The notes: generated by a model not told the origin, from the letters alone. DNA of 6,373 nucleotides from Firmicutes bacterium UBA6811 (GCA_002452295.1 DKEX01000033.1:1-6373), one strand, 5' to 3'. Positions 1 to 5,528 are shown, counted from the stretch's first letter. Numbers and translations: made by a program.

Positions 1-24
1 CTGCTTCTGCTTCTGCTTCTGCTC
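1..24. repeat. CTGCTT hexanucleotide tandem repeat
   Basis: Three perfect CTGCTT units are followed by a CTGCTC unit at the very start of the window. In the frame of the downstream helicase they read as alternating Ala-Ser codons with T in the third position, unlike the C/G-ending codons of the gene body. The repeat may be the end of a low-complexity linker, if the helicase gene starts outside the window, or a noncoding microsatellite. Its true length cannot be seen. Confidence 0.7.
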
Positions 25-44
25 CTGGCCCCGCCCGAAGCCGA

Positions 45-1889
45 GTGTCCGCCGGGACGGCCCTGGCGGAGAAGCTGGAGACCGAGGCCCGGGCGATCAT
101 CAGGTCTCAGCTCCTTGCCATACCCGAAGACATCACGATCCCGGTTGACACTGGGTCGATGGACATGGTGCTTACGAAGCTCGATGCCGGTCGCTTCGAT
201 ACAGTCGAGAGCGCCCAGGCGCACGAACAGGCGCTCGTGCTCTCGACCAGCCCGGGGTTTGACACCCTCATCTCGCTGGATGTCGTCCGCAACATCGTGC
301 CCTTCGCCTACCAGGTGGGCGCGGTGAGAGAGGTCCTCCGGAAGATGCGAGGCCGCGCGATCCTCGCCGACGAGGTCGGCCTCGGCAAGACAATCGAGGC
401 CGGGCTCGTCATGACCGAGTATATCCTGAGGGGCCTTGCCAAGCGCGTGCTCATCCTGTGCCCGCCCCCTCTTATGTCGCAGTGGATGGACGAGATGAGA
501 TCAAAGTTCAACATGGACTTCGTCGCGTCCGATGACTCGGCCTTTGTTGAGCGCAAGAACCCGTGGCTCGAGGTGGACAGGATCATAGCCTCCATAGACA
601 CGGCCAAGCGCGCGCCGCACGCGGAGCTCGTCCAGGCAGCACCGTTTGACCTCGTCATCGTGGACGAGGCGCACCGGTGCCGCAATAACAACACCCTCGC
701 GTGGAAGCTGGTGAACGGCTTGAGGAAGAAGTACATTCTTCTTCTCACCGCCACCCCGGTGCAGAACGACCTGCGTGAGCTCTTCAACCTCATAACCCTG
801 CTGCGCCCCGGCCAGCTCGAAACCGCTTCAGACTTCTCCCGGCGGTTCATCACCAGGGGGGACAGGCTCAAGCCCAGGAACGTCGCGGACCTCCGGGACC
901 TCATGAAAGAAGTCATGGTGCGAAACCGCCGTGCCACCTGCGGCCTTGAGCTGCCCAGGCGGCGGGCGGAAACCGTGCGGGTCTCGCTCAGCCCGGAGGA
1001 ATCGCGGTTCTACTCGGAGGTGACCGAGTTCGTCAGAAAGCAGTATGGCACAGGTGGCGGCAAGGGCGCCACGAGGCTCGCCCTCAAGACGCTGCAGAAG
1101 GAGGCCGGTTCCAGCGCCTTCGCCGTGGTCCCGACGGTCGAGCGGATGCTGTCGTCGGGGTATTTCGCAGGCGCGCGGCGAGACCTCAAGGCCCTCGCTG
1201 ACGCCGGGCGGGCCGTTGAGGATTCAGCCAAGGCCCAGGCCCTGCTCAAGCTGTTCCGCGCCACGGACGACAAGGTCCTGGTGTTCACGGGATACACCGC
1301 CACCCTCGACTTCCTCGCTCGATACCTGAAGGAGGCAGGGATCTCGTATGCGACCTTCTCTGGAGAGATGGGTCGCCTTGACAAGGAGCGGGCTGTCGGG
1401 GCTTTCCGGAAGGATGCCAGGGTGCTCCTCTCGACCGAGTCGGGCGGGGAAGGGCGGAACCTCCAGTTCTGCCACGTGATGGTGAACTTCGACCTCCCCT
1501 GGAACCCCATGAGGATAGAGCAGCGCATCGGGCGCATCCACAGGATCGGCCAGGAAAACGACGTGCTCGTGTTCAACCTTTCGGCCTCCGGGACTCTCGA
1601 AGCGCACATCCTCGACCTCCTGGATGCCAAGATCAACATGTTCGAGCTCGTGGTGGGCGAGCTTGACATGATACTCGGGAACATCGAGGAAGAGGAGGAC
1701 TTCGAGGACACGATAATGGACCTCTGGGCGGGGTCCACGACCGAGGAGGATCTCAAGGACAGGCTGGAGAATCTCGGGGCGCAGCTCGTGCAGGCCAGGG
1801 CCAGGTATGAGGGGGTAAAGGAATACGACGATAACCTCTTCGGCTCCGAGCTGAGTTCCGGAAAGGATGGGGCAGATGGCGCGGACTGA
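45..1889 (+). CDS. SNF2/RapA-family DEAD/DEAH-box helicase (ATPase subunit)
   Basis: This is an ATP-dependent nucleic-acid translocase of helicase superfamily 2, SNF2/RapA type. Counting from the GTG at 45, motif I is DEVGLGKT (109-116), motif II is DEAH (207-210), motif III is TATP (235-238), motif V is STESGGEGRNLQ (463-473), and motif VI is QRIGRIHRIGQ (493-503). Both RecA-like lobes are therefore complete, with an acidic helical tail after residue 545. The start is uncertain: no Shine-Dalgarno sequence precedes GTG 45, and the frame is open back to base 3 through the Ala-Ser repeat, so the gene may begin outside the window. It overlaps the next gene, which encodes what looks like the missing C-terminal part of a RapA-like protein, so the two products probably work together. 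The substrate is unknown. RapA relatives act on RNA polymerase, and other relatives serve in phage defence or DNA repair. Confidence 0.93.
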   Translation: MSAGTALAEKLETEARAIIRSQLLAIPEDITIPVDTGSMDMVLTKLDAGRFDTVESAQAHEQALVLSTSPGFDTLISLDVVRNIVPFAYQVGAVREVLRKMRGRAILADEVGLGKTIEAGLVMTEYILRGLAKRVLILCPPPLMSQWMDEMRSKFNMDFVASDDSAFVERKNPWLEVDRIIASIDTAKRAPHAELVQAAPFDLVIVDEAHRCRNNNTLAWKLVNGLRKKYILLLTATPVQNDLRELFNLITLLRPGQLETASDFSRRFITRGDRLKPRNVADLRDLMKEVMVRNRRATCGLELPRRRAETVRVSLSPEESRFYSEVTEFVRKQYGTGGGKGATRLALKTLQKEAGSSAFAVVPTVERMLSSGYFAGARRDLKALADAGRAVEDSAKAQALLKLFRATDDKVLVFTGYTATLDFLARYLKEAGISYATFSGEMGRLDKERAVGAFRKDARVLLSTESGGEGRNLQFCHVMVNFDLPWNPMRIEQRIGRIHRIGQENDVLVFNLSASGTLEAHILDLLDAKINMFELVVGELDMILGNIEEEEDFEDTIMDLWAGSTTEEDLKDRLENLGAQLVQARARYEGVKEYDDNLFGSELSSGKDGADGAD

Positions 1890-3003
1890 GCCTGACCGGA
1901 CACTCGAGCAGGTGGCGTCCGAGACCAGGGCACGGCGGCACCGCGTTGACCTCCGGAGGTTCATAACGGACGTGGTGACCACGGCCGGAGGCATCGTGGA
2001 TGTCAAGGACGAGTACCTCCTCCACGTGGCGCTCCCCGCCGAGGTTGTAGAGGGGTTTTCGCTGCCTGAGTTCGGGGTCCTCGCGTTCGACTACGACGCT
2101 GCGAAGGACGCTCCGGCCGCCGAGTTCGTGACGTTCGGCAGCCCCGTGCTGGACAGGTTCGTGGCGCTGGGGCTCGAGCTCGGTCGGGTGACGAGGGAAT
2201 ACGCCAGAAGCTCCGCGGTGCGAGTTCCTCCGAACCTCATGGGCAGGATCGAGTCCAGGATCGGCTTCAACCGCTCGAGGCGTCCTGTGCTCAGGGCTAC
2301 AAGCATCGAGGCATACGAGAGGGCCGTGTTCGGGTTTGTGGTGTCGTACATCTCGGACGAGAGGTTCAGCGAGTCTGTAGCCGTCGCTGTCGACACGACC
2401 AACCTCGCGGACGACACTGACCTTCTCGACGAGTCGAAGGGGGTCACGTTCAGCAGCGAGCCACAGGGGTTTGCGGCGGGCCTCACTGCAAAGGGCCGCC
2501 CCTACAGCGAGGTGTTACAGAAGGCGCTGGAGTGCTTGCAGGCGAGGGTAAGGCCGAGGTTGGCAACGCACCAGGCAGAGGTGCGGGGTTTCTGTGAAAA
2601 GGAACTCGTGACGGTGCTCGGGTTTTACGAAAGAACCCTGGCGGACCTCGCCGCCAGGGAGGAGGCCGCCGCTGCGGCCGGGGACCCCGATAAGAAGGCC
2701 AGAATACACTCGAAGATCGAGGCGAGCCAGGTGGAGCGCCAGCGACGTATAGCCGACATCGTCAGCAAGTACAGGGTAAGGGCGGAGGCGCGCCTCGACA
2801 GCGTTACCCTGCAGGTCATGCCGAAGGTCAGGGCGCTGCTCGAGGTGAGGCACAAGGACAGCATCTACACGCAGCCCGTCTTCTACAACCTCGCGACCAA
2901 CTCGGTGGAGCCCCTCACCTGCCCGAGGTGCGGCAGGAGGTTCTTCTCCGCCTATCCCGCGAAGGACGGCATGTTCGTCTGCAGCACGGAAGAGGCGGAG
3001 TGA
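1876..3003 (+). CDS. Helicase-associated protein: RapA-C-like region, coiled coil, partial zinc ribbon
   Basis: This is the probable partner subunit of the helicase just upstream. Residues 25-105 resemble the region that follows the helicase core in RapA-like proteins (segment EFVTFGSPVLDRFVALG at about 83-99). Residues 245-310 form a charged helical or coiled-coil stretch. The C-terminus has CPRC (Cys349, Cys352) and a single later Cys369, six residues before the stop, so a full four-ligand zinc ribbon is not seen. Two in-frame ATGs exist, at 1867 and 1876. I prefer 1876 because GGAAAGG at 1860-1866 lies 9 nt upstream of it, whereas that sequence abuts 1867. The start lies inside the helicase gene (14-bp overlap), which points to translational coupling. 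Its own catalytic activity is not evident. The family resemblance is from memory of the fold pattern and not from a search. Confidence 0.8.
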   Translation: MARTEPDRTLEQVASETRARRHRVDLRRFITDVVTTAGGIVDVKDEYLLHVALPAEVVEGFSLPEFGVLAFDYDAAKDAPAAEFVTFGSPVLDRFVALGLELGRVTREYARSSAVRVPPNLMGRIESRIGFNRSRRPVLRATSIEAYERAVFGFVVSYISDERFSESVAVAVDTTNLADDTDLLDESKGVTFSSEPQGFAAGLTAKGRPYSEVLQKALECLQARVRPRLATHQAEVRGFCEKELVTVLGFYERTLADLAAREEAAAAAGDPDKKARIHSKIEASQVERQRRIADIVSKYRVRAEARLDSVTLQVMPKVRALLEVRHKDSIYTQPVFYNLATNSVEPLTCPRCGRRFFSAYPAKDGMFVCSTEEAE

Positions 3004-3238
3004 TCCTTGGACTGGCCTCCATCAGGCGCGAGATCGCAACAAAGCACTATGCCCACCTTGTCTTCAAAGCGGCGGAAAAGCGCGTGGCAATGGTGAAGAG
3101 CGACGGCAGCGGCACGAACTCCGCGATCATCGACCCCTGGGGGCGGGTGGCAAAACGGGCGGTGACACCGGACGGCGCCGATCCGGATGCCTTCCACGAT
3201 GTTGCGGAAAATGCTCGATCTGCAAACCCGTACATAGC

Positions 3239-3260
3239 TGGTGCCGAAGCGGGGAATCGA
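3239..3260 (-). other. Putative attL: scar of a tRNA 3' end
   Basis: Read on the minus strand, this stretch is TCGATT (six of seven T-loop bases), CCCCG (T-stem 3' strand), CTTCGGC (acceptor 3' strand), A (discriminator) and CCA. The preceding bases, CTGCCTTG, cannot pair with CCCCG, and no GCCGAAG acceptor 5' strand is found upstream, so it is not a whole tRNA. Tyrosine recombinases commonly recombine in tRNA 3' ends, leaving an intact tRNA at one end of the element and a 3' scar at the other. The 117-bp distance to the integrase stop fits this. An acceptor of GCCGAAG/CTTCGGC would suit a tRNA-Leu, but the identity cannot be fixed. Confidence 0.55.
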
Positions 3261-3273
3261 CAAGGCAGGGCTT

Positions 3274-3283
3274 GCGGTACCGC
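3274..3283. repeat. Perfect palindrome GCGGTACCGC
   Basis: This 10-bp perfect palindrome lies between the tRNA-like scar and the integrase. Its CGGTA...ACCG outline recurs as CGGTAGCTACCG at 3371-3382. It may be a binding site for a dimeric protein at the attachment region. No function is shown. Confidence 0.4.
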
Positions 3284-3289
3284 TGGAGT

Positions 3290-3309
3290 CGGTTTAGCAG
3301 GCCTTTTGC
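3290..3309 (-). repeat. Inverted-repeat arm A flanking the recombination operon
   Basis: On the minus strand this reads GCAAAAGGCCTGCTAAACCG. The + strand at 5381-5401 carries the same sequence with one substitution (A for T after GGCC) and one inserted G (GCTAG-AACCG). Both copies are noncoding and point toward each other across the integrase/small-gene/HTH operon. Around both copies a TATG..AAC sequence occurs just upstream, so the similarity may be longer but gapped. Candidate roles are arm-type sites for the integrase or an accessory factor, or sites for a shared regulator. Confidence 0.5.
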
Positions 3310-3348
3310 GCCGAGTTCATAGGCTCCCGTCGCCCTGATCCGCCCCTG

Positions 3349-3382
3349 TCCGATAGCTATCCGATAGCTACGGTAGCTACCG
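3349..3382. repeat. Tandem AGCT-palindrome array at the integrase 3' end
   Basis: Two exact tandem copies of TCCGATAGCTA (3349-3359 and 3360-3370) are followed by the perfect palindrome CGGTAGCTACCG (3371-3382), which contains the integrase stop codon. GATAGCTATC (3352-3361) is also palindromic, and TAGCTAT/ATAGCTA (3354-3360 and 3364-3370) can form a 7-bp hairpin with a 3-nt loop. There is no T-tract, so a standard intrinsic terminator is unlikely. The position between the scar and the recombinase suggests arm-type binding sites. Confidence 0.6.
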
Positions 3383-4561
3383 CGCATAGAGAATCGCCTC
3401 CAGCTTCGCCGTCGCGTCCGCGCTCATCGACGGCAGCACGTGAGCGTAGACGTTCAACGTGGTCTCGATCTTCCGGTGACCTAGGCGCTCTTGAACCACC
3501 TTCACCGGCACGCCAGCCTTCAGGAGAAGCGTCGCGCATGTATGCCGCAGGCCGTGGAACTTGATCCGCCTCACGCCTGCCGCCTTGACGATCTTGGCGT
3601 ACTGCCTCTGCCCCAGATTGTTTAGCTGCAAGGGGTCTCCGAGGAAGTCCCCGCGCCAGGTCCGGTCTTCCCACTCCTTCGCAAAGACCAGCCCATGGTC
3701 GTGGTAGTGCTCGCCGTTCCTCAGCTTGATCTCGGCCTGGTTCGCCCGGTGGCGCCGGAGAAGCGCCACGGTCTCCTTGTTCAGGGGGATCGTCCGGGGA
3801 AGGGCGTTCTTCACCGGGCCGAAGACGGGTTTGGGTCCCGGCTTCACGAGGGTCCGGACAATCCGAACCTCGCCCCGCTCCAGGTCGAGGTCTTCCCACT
3901 TCAGGCCGCATAGCTCGCCCTTCCGCGCCCCGCTGTCCAGGGCCAGGGCGTAGAACGCGGCCGCCTGGGGTCCGAACTGCCGCGCCGCCTCAAGGAACTT
4001 GCGGGCCTCCTCGGCCTCCCACACGTTTTCAAGAACGTCCTCGGGGTCATCCGTGGCATGGGGTTTGTTCAGAATCAGCCCCACGACGTTCGTTGCCATG
4101 TAACCCTGCCGCACTGCCGCTTTTACTGCCGCACTGAGGACCATGTAATGCTGTTCGAGGGTGGCGGGTGCAAGTTGGGCCGCCATGTCGGTAAAGTATG
4201 CCTGCACGTGGAGCGGGGTCAGCGCCTGCAACCGCAGGCTGCCGAACCTCGGCTTCAGGTGGGCCTCGACCACGCTCTTGTAGGTTTCGTAGGTCCGCAG
4301 CCGCCTGTTAGGTGGCTTTATTGCAGTCTCCAGCCACCCGTCAAGCCATCCTCCGACGGTGATTTTCGCCGGTTCAATCAGCGTTCCGGAGTAGGCCTGC
4401 CCGAGGAGTTCGGCAAGTTTGCGCTCCGCGTCCTTCCGCGTCCCCTTGACCGTGTGCCATACCTGTTTGCGCCTGGTAATGCCCGTCGCCGGGTCCACCG
4501 GGTAGCAGTCAACGACCACGTTAAACGAGTTGGGATACCTCGACACGATTCTGCCCCTCAT
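3377..4561 (-). CDS. int: Tyrosine recombinase / site-specific integrase
   Basis: This 394-aa integrase catalyses DNA strand exchange between the element's attachment site and the chromosome. The catalytic set is complete: Arg213 (GARKGELCGL), Lys251 in the hairpin (GPVKNALPRTIPL), His336 and Arg339 (HGLRH), His362 (LGHRKIETT), and the nucleophile Tyr372 (NVYAHV). Residues 1-60 look like the small beta-rich arm-binding domain of Tn916/phage-type integrases, and 70-165 like the helical core-binding (SAM-like) domain. The length is usual for the family. The start ATG overlaps the upstream stop in an ATGA, and only a weak GAGG precedes it, so translation is probably coupled. The stop codon lies in a palindromic repeat array, about 117 bp from the tRNA-like scar. 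It appears intact and active. Confidence 0.97.
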   Translation of the reverse strand: MRGRIVSRYPNSFNVVVDCYPVDPATGITRRKQVWHTVKGTRKDAERKLAELLGQAYSGTLIEPAKITVGGWLDGWLETAIKPPNRRLRTYETYKSVVEAHLKPRFGSLRLQALTPLHVQAYFTDMAAQLAPATLEQHYMVLSAAVKAAVRQGYMATNVVGLILNKPHATDDPEDVLENVWEAEEARKFLEAARQFGPQAAAFYALALDSGARKGELCGLKWEDLDLERGEVRIVRTLVKPGPKPVFGPVKNALPRTIPLNKETVALLRRHRANQAEIKLRNGEHYHDHGLVFAKEWEDRTWRGDFLGDPLQLNNLGQRQYAKIVKAAGVRRIKFHGLRHTCATLLLKAGVPVKVVQERLGHRKIETTLNVYAHVLPSMSADATAKLEAILYAR

Positions 4562-4749
4562 CGCGCCTCGCCTCTTTTCCGGGTGTTCAGCATGCGGATC
4601 AGTATCCGGGACACGCTCTGTTTGTAAAGCTCGACCGCCCGGTCATGGTCCCCCCTACCTTCAGCCTCCCTAGCCAGGGCCACGTCCCGCCGCAACTGCC
4701 GTTCCAGGACGCTTCCGATGATCTCACTCTCGCCCGGCCGCGCGCCCAT
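4558..4749 (-). CDS. Small helical protein in the integrase operon (63 aa), function unknown
   Basis: I do not recognise this protein. It sits between the HTH-zinc-ribbon gene and the integrase and overlaps the integrase start by 4 bp (ATGA). A GTG at 4776 would give 72 aa and overlap the upstream stop, but I choose ATG 4749 because GAAAGGAGG lies 9 nt before it. The protein is charged and predicted helical throughout. The stretch AREAEGRGDHDRAVELYKQS has the spacing of a single TPR- or MIT-like helical hairpin, followed by a basic tail (RMLNTRKRGEAR). Its position suggests an accessory role in recombination or its control, but this is only context. Confidence 0.75.
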   Translation of the reverse strand: MGARPGESEIIGSVLERQLRRDVALAREAEGRGDHDRAVELYKQSVSRILIRMLNTRKRGEAR

Positions 4750-4758
4750 GTCGCCATG

Positions 4759-4767
4759 CCTCCTTTC
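4759..4767 (-). promoter_or_regulatory. Ribosome binding site that sets the start of the 63-aa gene
   Basis: GAAAGGAGG on the minus strand lies 9 nt before ATG 4749. It falls inside the longer reading from GTG 4776, which argues that the shorter protein is the real one. Confidence 0.65.
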
Positions 4768-4772
4768 GTGCT

Positions 4773-5267
4773 TCACCGCCGCCCTCGGCCAGGTGCGGCG
4801 TCACTCTTTGCCCATGGTTGACTGCATTCATAACGGCCTTCGAACTCCATGGTCTCCAGGGTGGCCTTGGCACCACAGCCACAGCAGTATTCCGGCCAGT
4901 TTAACCCTCCCGTCGCGAACTCCAGAACGAACGTCCTCGTTCCGCAAATAGTGCAGTGCCATCCAAGGATCGGGGTCCCAACGTGCAGGGGTTCGACATC
5001 CCACTTCTTTTTGAGCAGCTCTCGACCTTTTTCGTCCTCCGTCAGTCCGTCCGGGCCTGCCGCTTGTGCGTGCTGCCACTCGCCGCCGGCCAAGAACCGG
5101 TCCGCCTCGCTTTTACGCACGCGCCACGCCTTGCCGGGCTTGTCGCGTTGCCCCACTCGTGCGCCGCGTAGCTGCCCGTTCGCCAGCAGGCAATAGACGG
5201 TCCGCGTGCTTACTTGCAGGTATTCGGCCACTTGCCTCACGGTCATGACTTCCGGAAACTCCTTCAT
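4773..5267 (-). CDS. Excisionase-like HTH protein with C-terminal zinc ribbon
   Basis: This 164-aa protein is the first gene of the integrase operon. Residues 5-60 form a MerR-like winged helix-turn-helix of the excisionase/HTH_17 type: MTVRQVAEYLQVSTRTVYCL, then a wing ending in WRVRKSEADRFL. Residues 61-98 are a polar, charged linker. Residues 103-135 hold two CxxC knuckles (Cys105/Cys108 and Cys128/Cys131, in CTIC and CCGC), a plausible zinc ribbon, which simple excisionases lack. The start is ATG 5267, 8 nt after AGGAGG; the upstream GTG 5276 lies within the Shine-Dalgarno sequence itself. The stop lies 23 bp upstream of the 63-aa gene's preferred start. It probably binds the element's attachment or promoter region as a recombination directionality factor or repressor, or both. 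This is inferred from family and position. Confidence 0.85.
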   Translation of the reverse strand: MKEFPEVMTVRQVAEYLQVSTRTVYCLLANGQLRGARVGQRDKPGKAWRVRKSEADRFLAGGEWQHAQAAGPDGLTEDEKGRELLKKKWDVEPLHVGTPILGWHCTICGTRTFVLEFATGGLNWPEYCCGCGAKATLETMEFEGRYECSQPWAKSDAAPGRGRR

Positions 5268-5275
5268 CGTGATCA

Positions 5276-5281
5276 CCTCCT
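5276..5281 (-). promoter_or_regulatory. Near-perfect Shine-Dalgarno sequence of the HTH gene
   Basis: AGGAGG is followed by TGATC, making an 11-nt complement to the 16S rRNA 3' end, with the ATG 8 nt downstream. This implies strong translation initiation and fixes the start at 5267. Confidence 0.85.
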
Positions 5282-5287
5282 ATGATG

Positions 5288-5315
5288 ATTGTATCAGATT
5301 CATGAGGATTGTCAA
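5288..5315 (-). promoter_or_regulatory. Strong sigma70/sigmaA promoter of the HTH-integrase operon
   Basis: On the minus strand a perfect -35 TTGACA (5310-5315) and a -10 TACAAT (5288-5293) are separated by 16 bp. Transcription would start at about 5281, at the edge of the Shine-Dalgarno sequence, giving a very short leader. It is the only good promoter visible for the three overlapping genes that end with the integrase. Confidence 0.8.
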
Positions 5316-5328
5316 TTACCGGCGCATA

Positions 5329-5357
5329 TTGACGCACACCCGTTTGGATCGCATAAT
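5329..5357 (+). promoter_or_regulatory. Possible divergent promoter
   Basis: TTGACG (5329-5334) and CATAAT (5352-5357), 17 bp apart, make a good promoter on the + strand, back to back with the operon promoter. No convincing + strand gene follows, so it may drive a regulatory RNA, or the match may be a chance result of this locally AT-rich patch. Confidence 0.4.
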
Positions 5358-5367
5358 AAGCATTATG
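5352..5367. promoter_or_regulatory. Operator-like palindrome CATAATAAGCATTATG
   Basis: Six-base arms CATAAT and ATTATG flank AAGC. The left arm coincides with the -10 of the divergent promoter, and the site lies about 37 bp upstream of the -35 of the operon promoter, so a dimeric regulator bound here could act on both. The HTH protein next door is one candidate ligand. Confidence 0.45.
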
Positions 5368-5380
5368 TAACCTAGCCTCT

Positions 5381-5401
5381 GCAAAAGGCCAGCTAGAACC
5401 G
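5381..5401 (+). repeat. Inverted-repeat arm B flanking the recombination operon
   Basis: GCAAAAGGCC here is followed by AGCTAGAACCG. It matches the minus-strand sequence at 3290-3309 with one substitution and one inserted base. CTAGC (5372-5376) and GCTAG (5392-5396) can also pair locally into a small hairpin around it. Confidence 0.5.
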
Positions 5402-5422
5402 GGTGAGTTTGAGGGCCGAAAC

Positions 5423-5463
5423 GTGGGGAACGGGTGGGGAAGAAAGTGCGCCTCGTTCCCCAC
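5423..5463. repeat. Perfect 10-bp inverted repeat GTGGGGAACG/CGTTCCCCAC
   Basis: The arms are at 5423-5432 and 5454-5463, with a 21-nt spacer that contains another GGTGGGGAAG. A fourth related TCCCCACC occurs at about 5500-5507. In RNA the arms would form a stable stem. In DNA the repeated TGGGGA could be protein-binding sites. Confidence 0.55.
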
Positions 5464-5467
5464 TTGA

Positions 5468-5497
5468 GGGGTCAAAACGGGGTCCAAAATGGGGTTC
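5468..5497. repeat. Iteron-like direct repeats GGGGTCAAAAC
   Basis: Three consecutive units, GGGGTCAAAAC (5468-5478), GGGGTCCAAAAT (5479-5490) and GGGGTTC (5491-5497), have a period of 11-12 bp, close to one helical turn. All lie in the noncoding region, so sites for a protein binding one face of the DNA are plausible. Confidence 0.55.
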
Positions 5498-5509
5498 GCT
5501 CCCCACCGC

Positions 5510-5528
5510 CAGAAGGCCTCAGAAGGCC
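5510..5528. repeat. Short tandem repeat CAGAAGGCC
   Basis: Two copies of CAGAAGGCC occur 10 bp apart (5510-5518 and 5520-5528) in the 3' flank of the 111-aa gene. No function can be assigned. Confidence 0.4.

Larger units (their letters stand above)
3000..3338 (+). pseudogene. Carbon-nitrogen hydrolase (nitrilase-family) C-terminal remnant, chimeric 3' end
   Basis: The open frame begins at GTG 3000, overlapping the previous stop codon (GTGA), and would give 112 aa. Residues from about 3018 to 3180 read HYAHLVFKAAEKRVAMVKSD, then SAIIDPWGRVAKRAVTPDG. This is the typical C-terminal half of nitrilase and apolipoprotein N-acyltransferase-like domains (the FRAxExR...SxIIDPxGR pattern). The Glu, Lys and Cys catalytic residues would lie further N-terminal and are absent. 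In a neighbouring frame, bases 3004-3018 read SLDWP, like the SxDWPxI motif that usually precedes this part, so a frameshift near 3017-3023 is possible. After about 3190 the similarity fades, and the frame runs through the tRNA-like scar to a stop inside the element. It is most likely a nonfunctional fragment, although the coupled start could allow translation. Confidence 0.65.

Noticed and set aside
1010..1933. Long minus-strand frame of 307 codons opposite the helicase
   Set aside because: It lies antisense to a gene with complete helicase motifs, its translation is Ser/Arg-rich without recognisable motifs, and it is a usual artefact of GC-rich coding DNA. The 1224-2006 minus-strand frame is rejected for the same reason.
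3239..3325. A complete tRNA with CTGCTAA as anticodon loop (Ser-GCT-like)
   Set aside because: The stem around CTGCTAA pairs at only two positions, the T-stem 5' strand does not pair with CCCCG, and no acceptor 5' strand complementary to CTTCGGC exists. Only the 3' end is tRNA-like.
3349..3382. Intrinsic terminator for the integrase operon
   Set aside because: The hairpins are AT/GC mixed and no T-run follows on the minus strand, so the array is better described as repeats.
3357..3911. Minus-strand frame of 184 codons within the integrase
   Set aside because: Shifted frame of the integrase, which has all catalytic residues in its own frame; composition is Arg/Pro/Gly-rich nonsense.
4058..4627. 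Plus-strand frame of 189 codons antisense to the integrase
   Set aside because: Opposite strand of a certain gene, with no ribosome binding site or motif.
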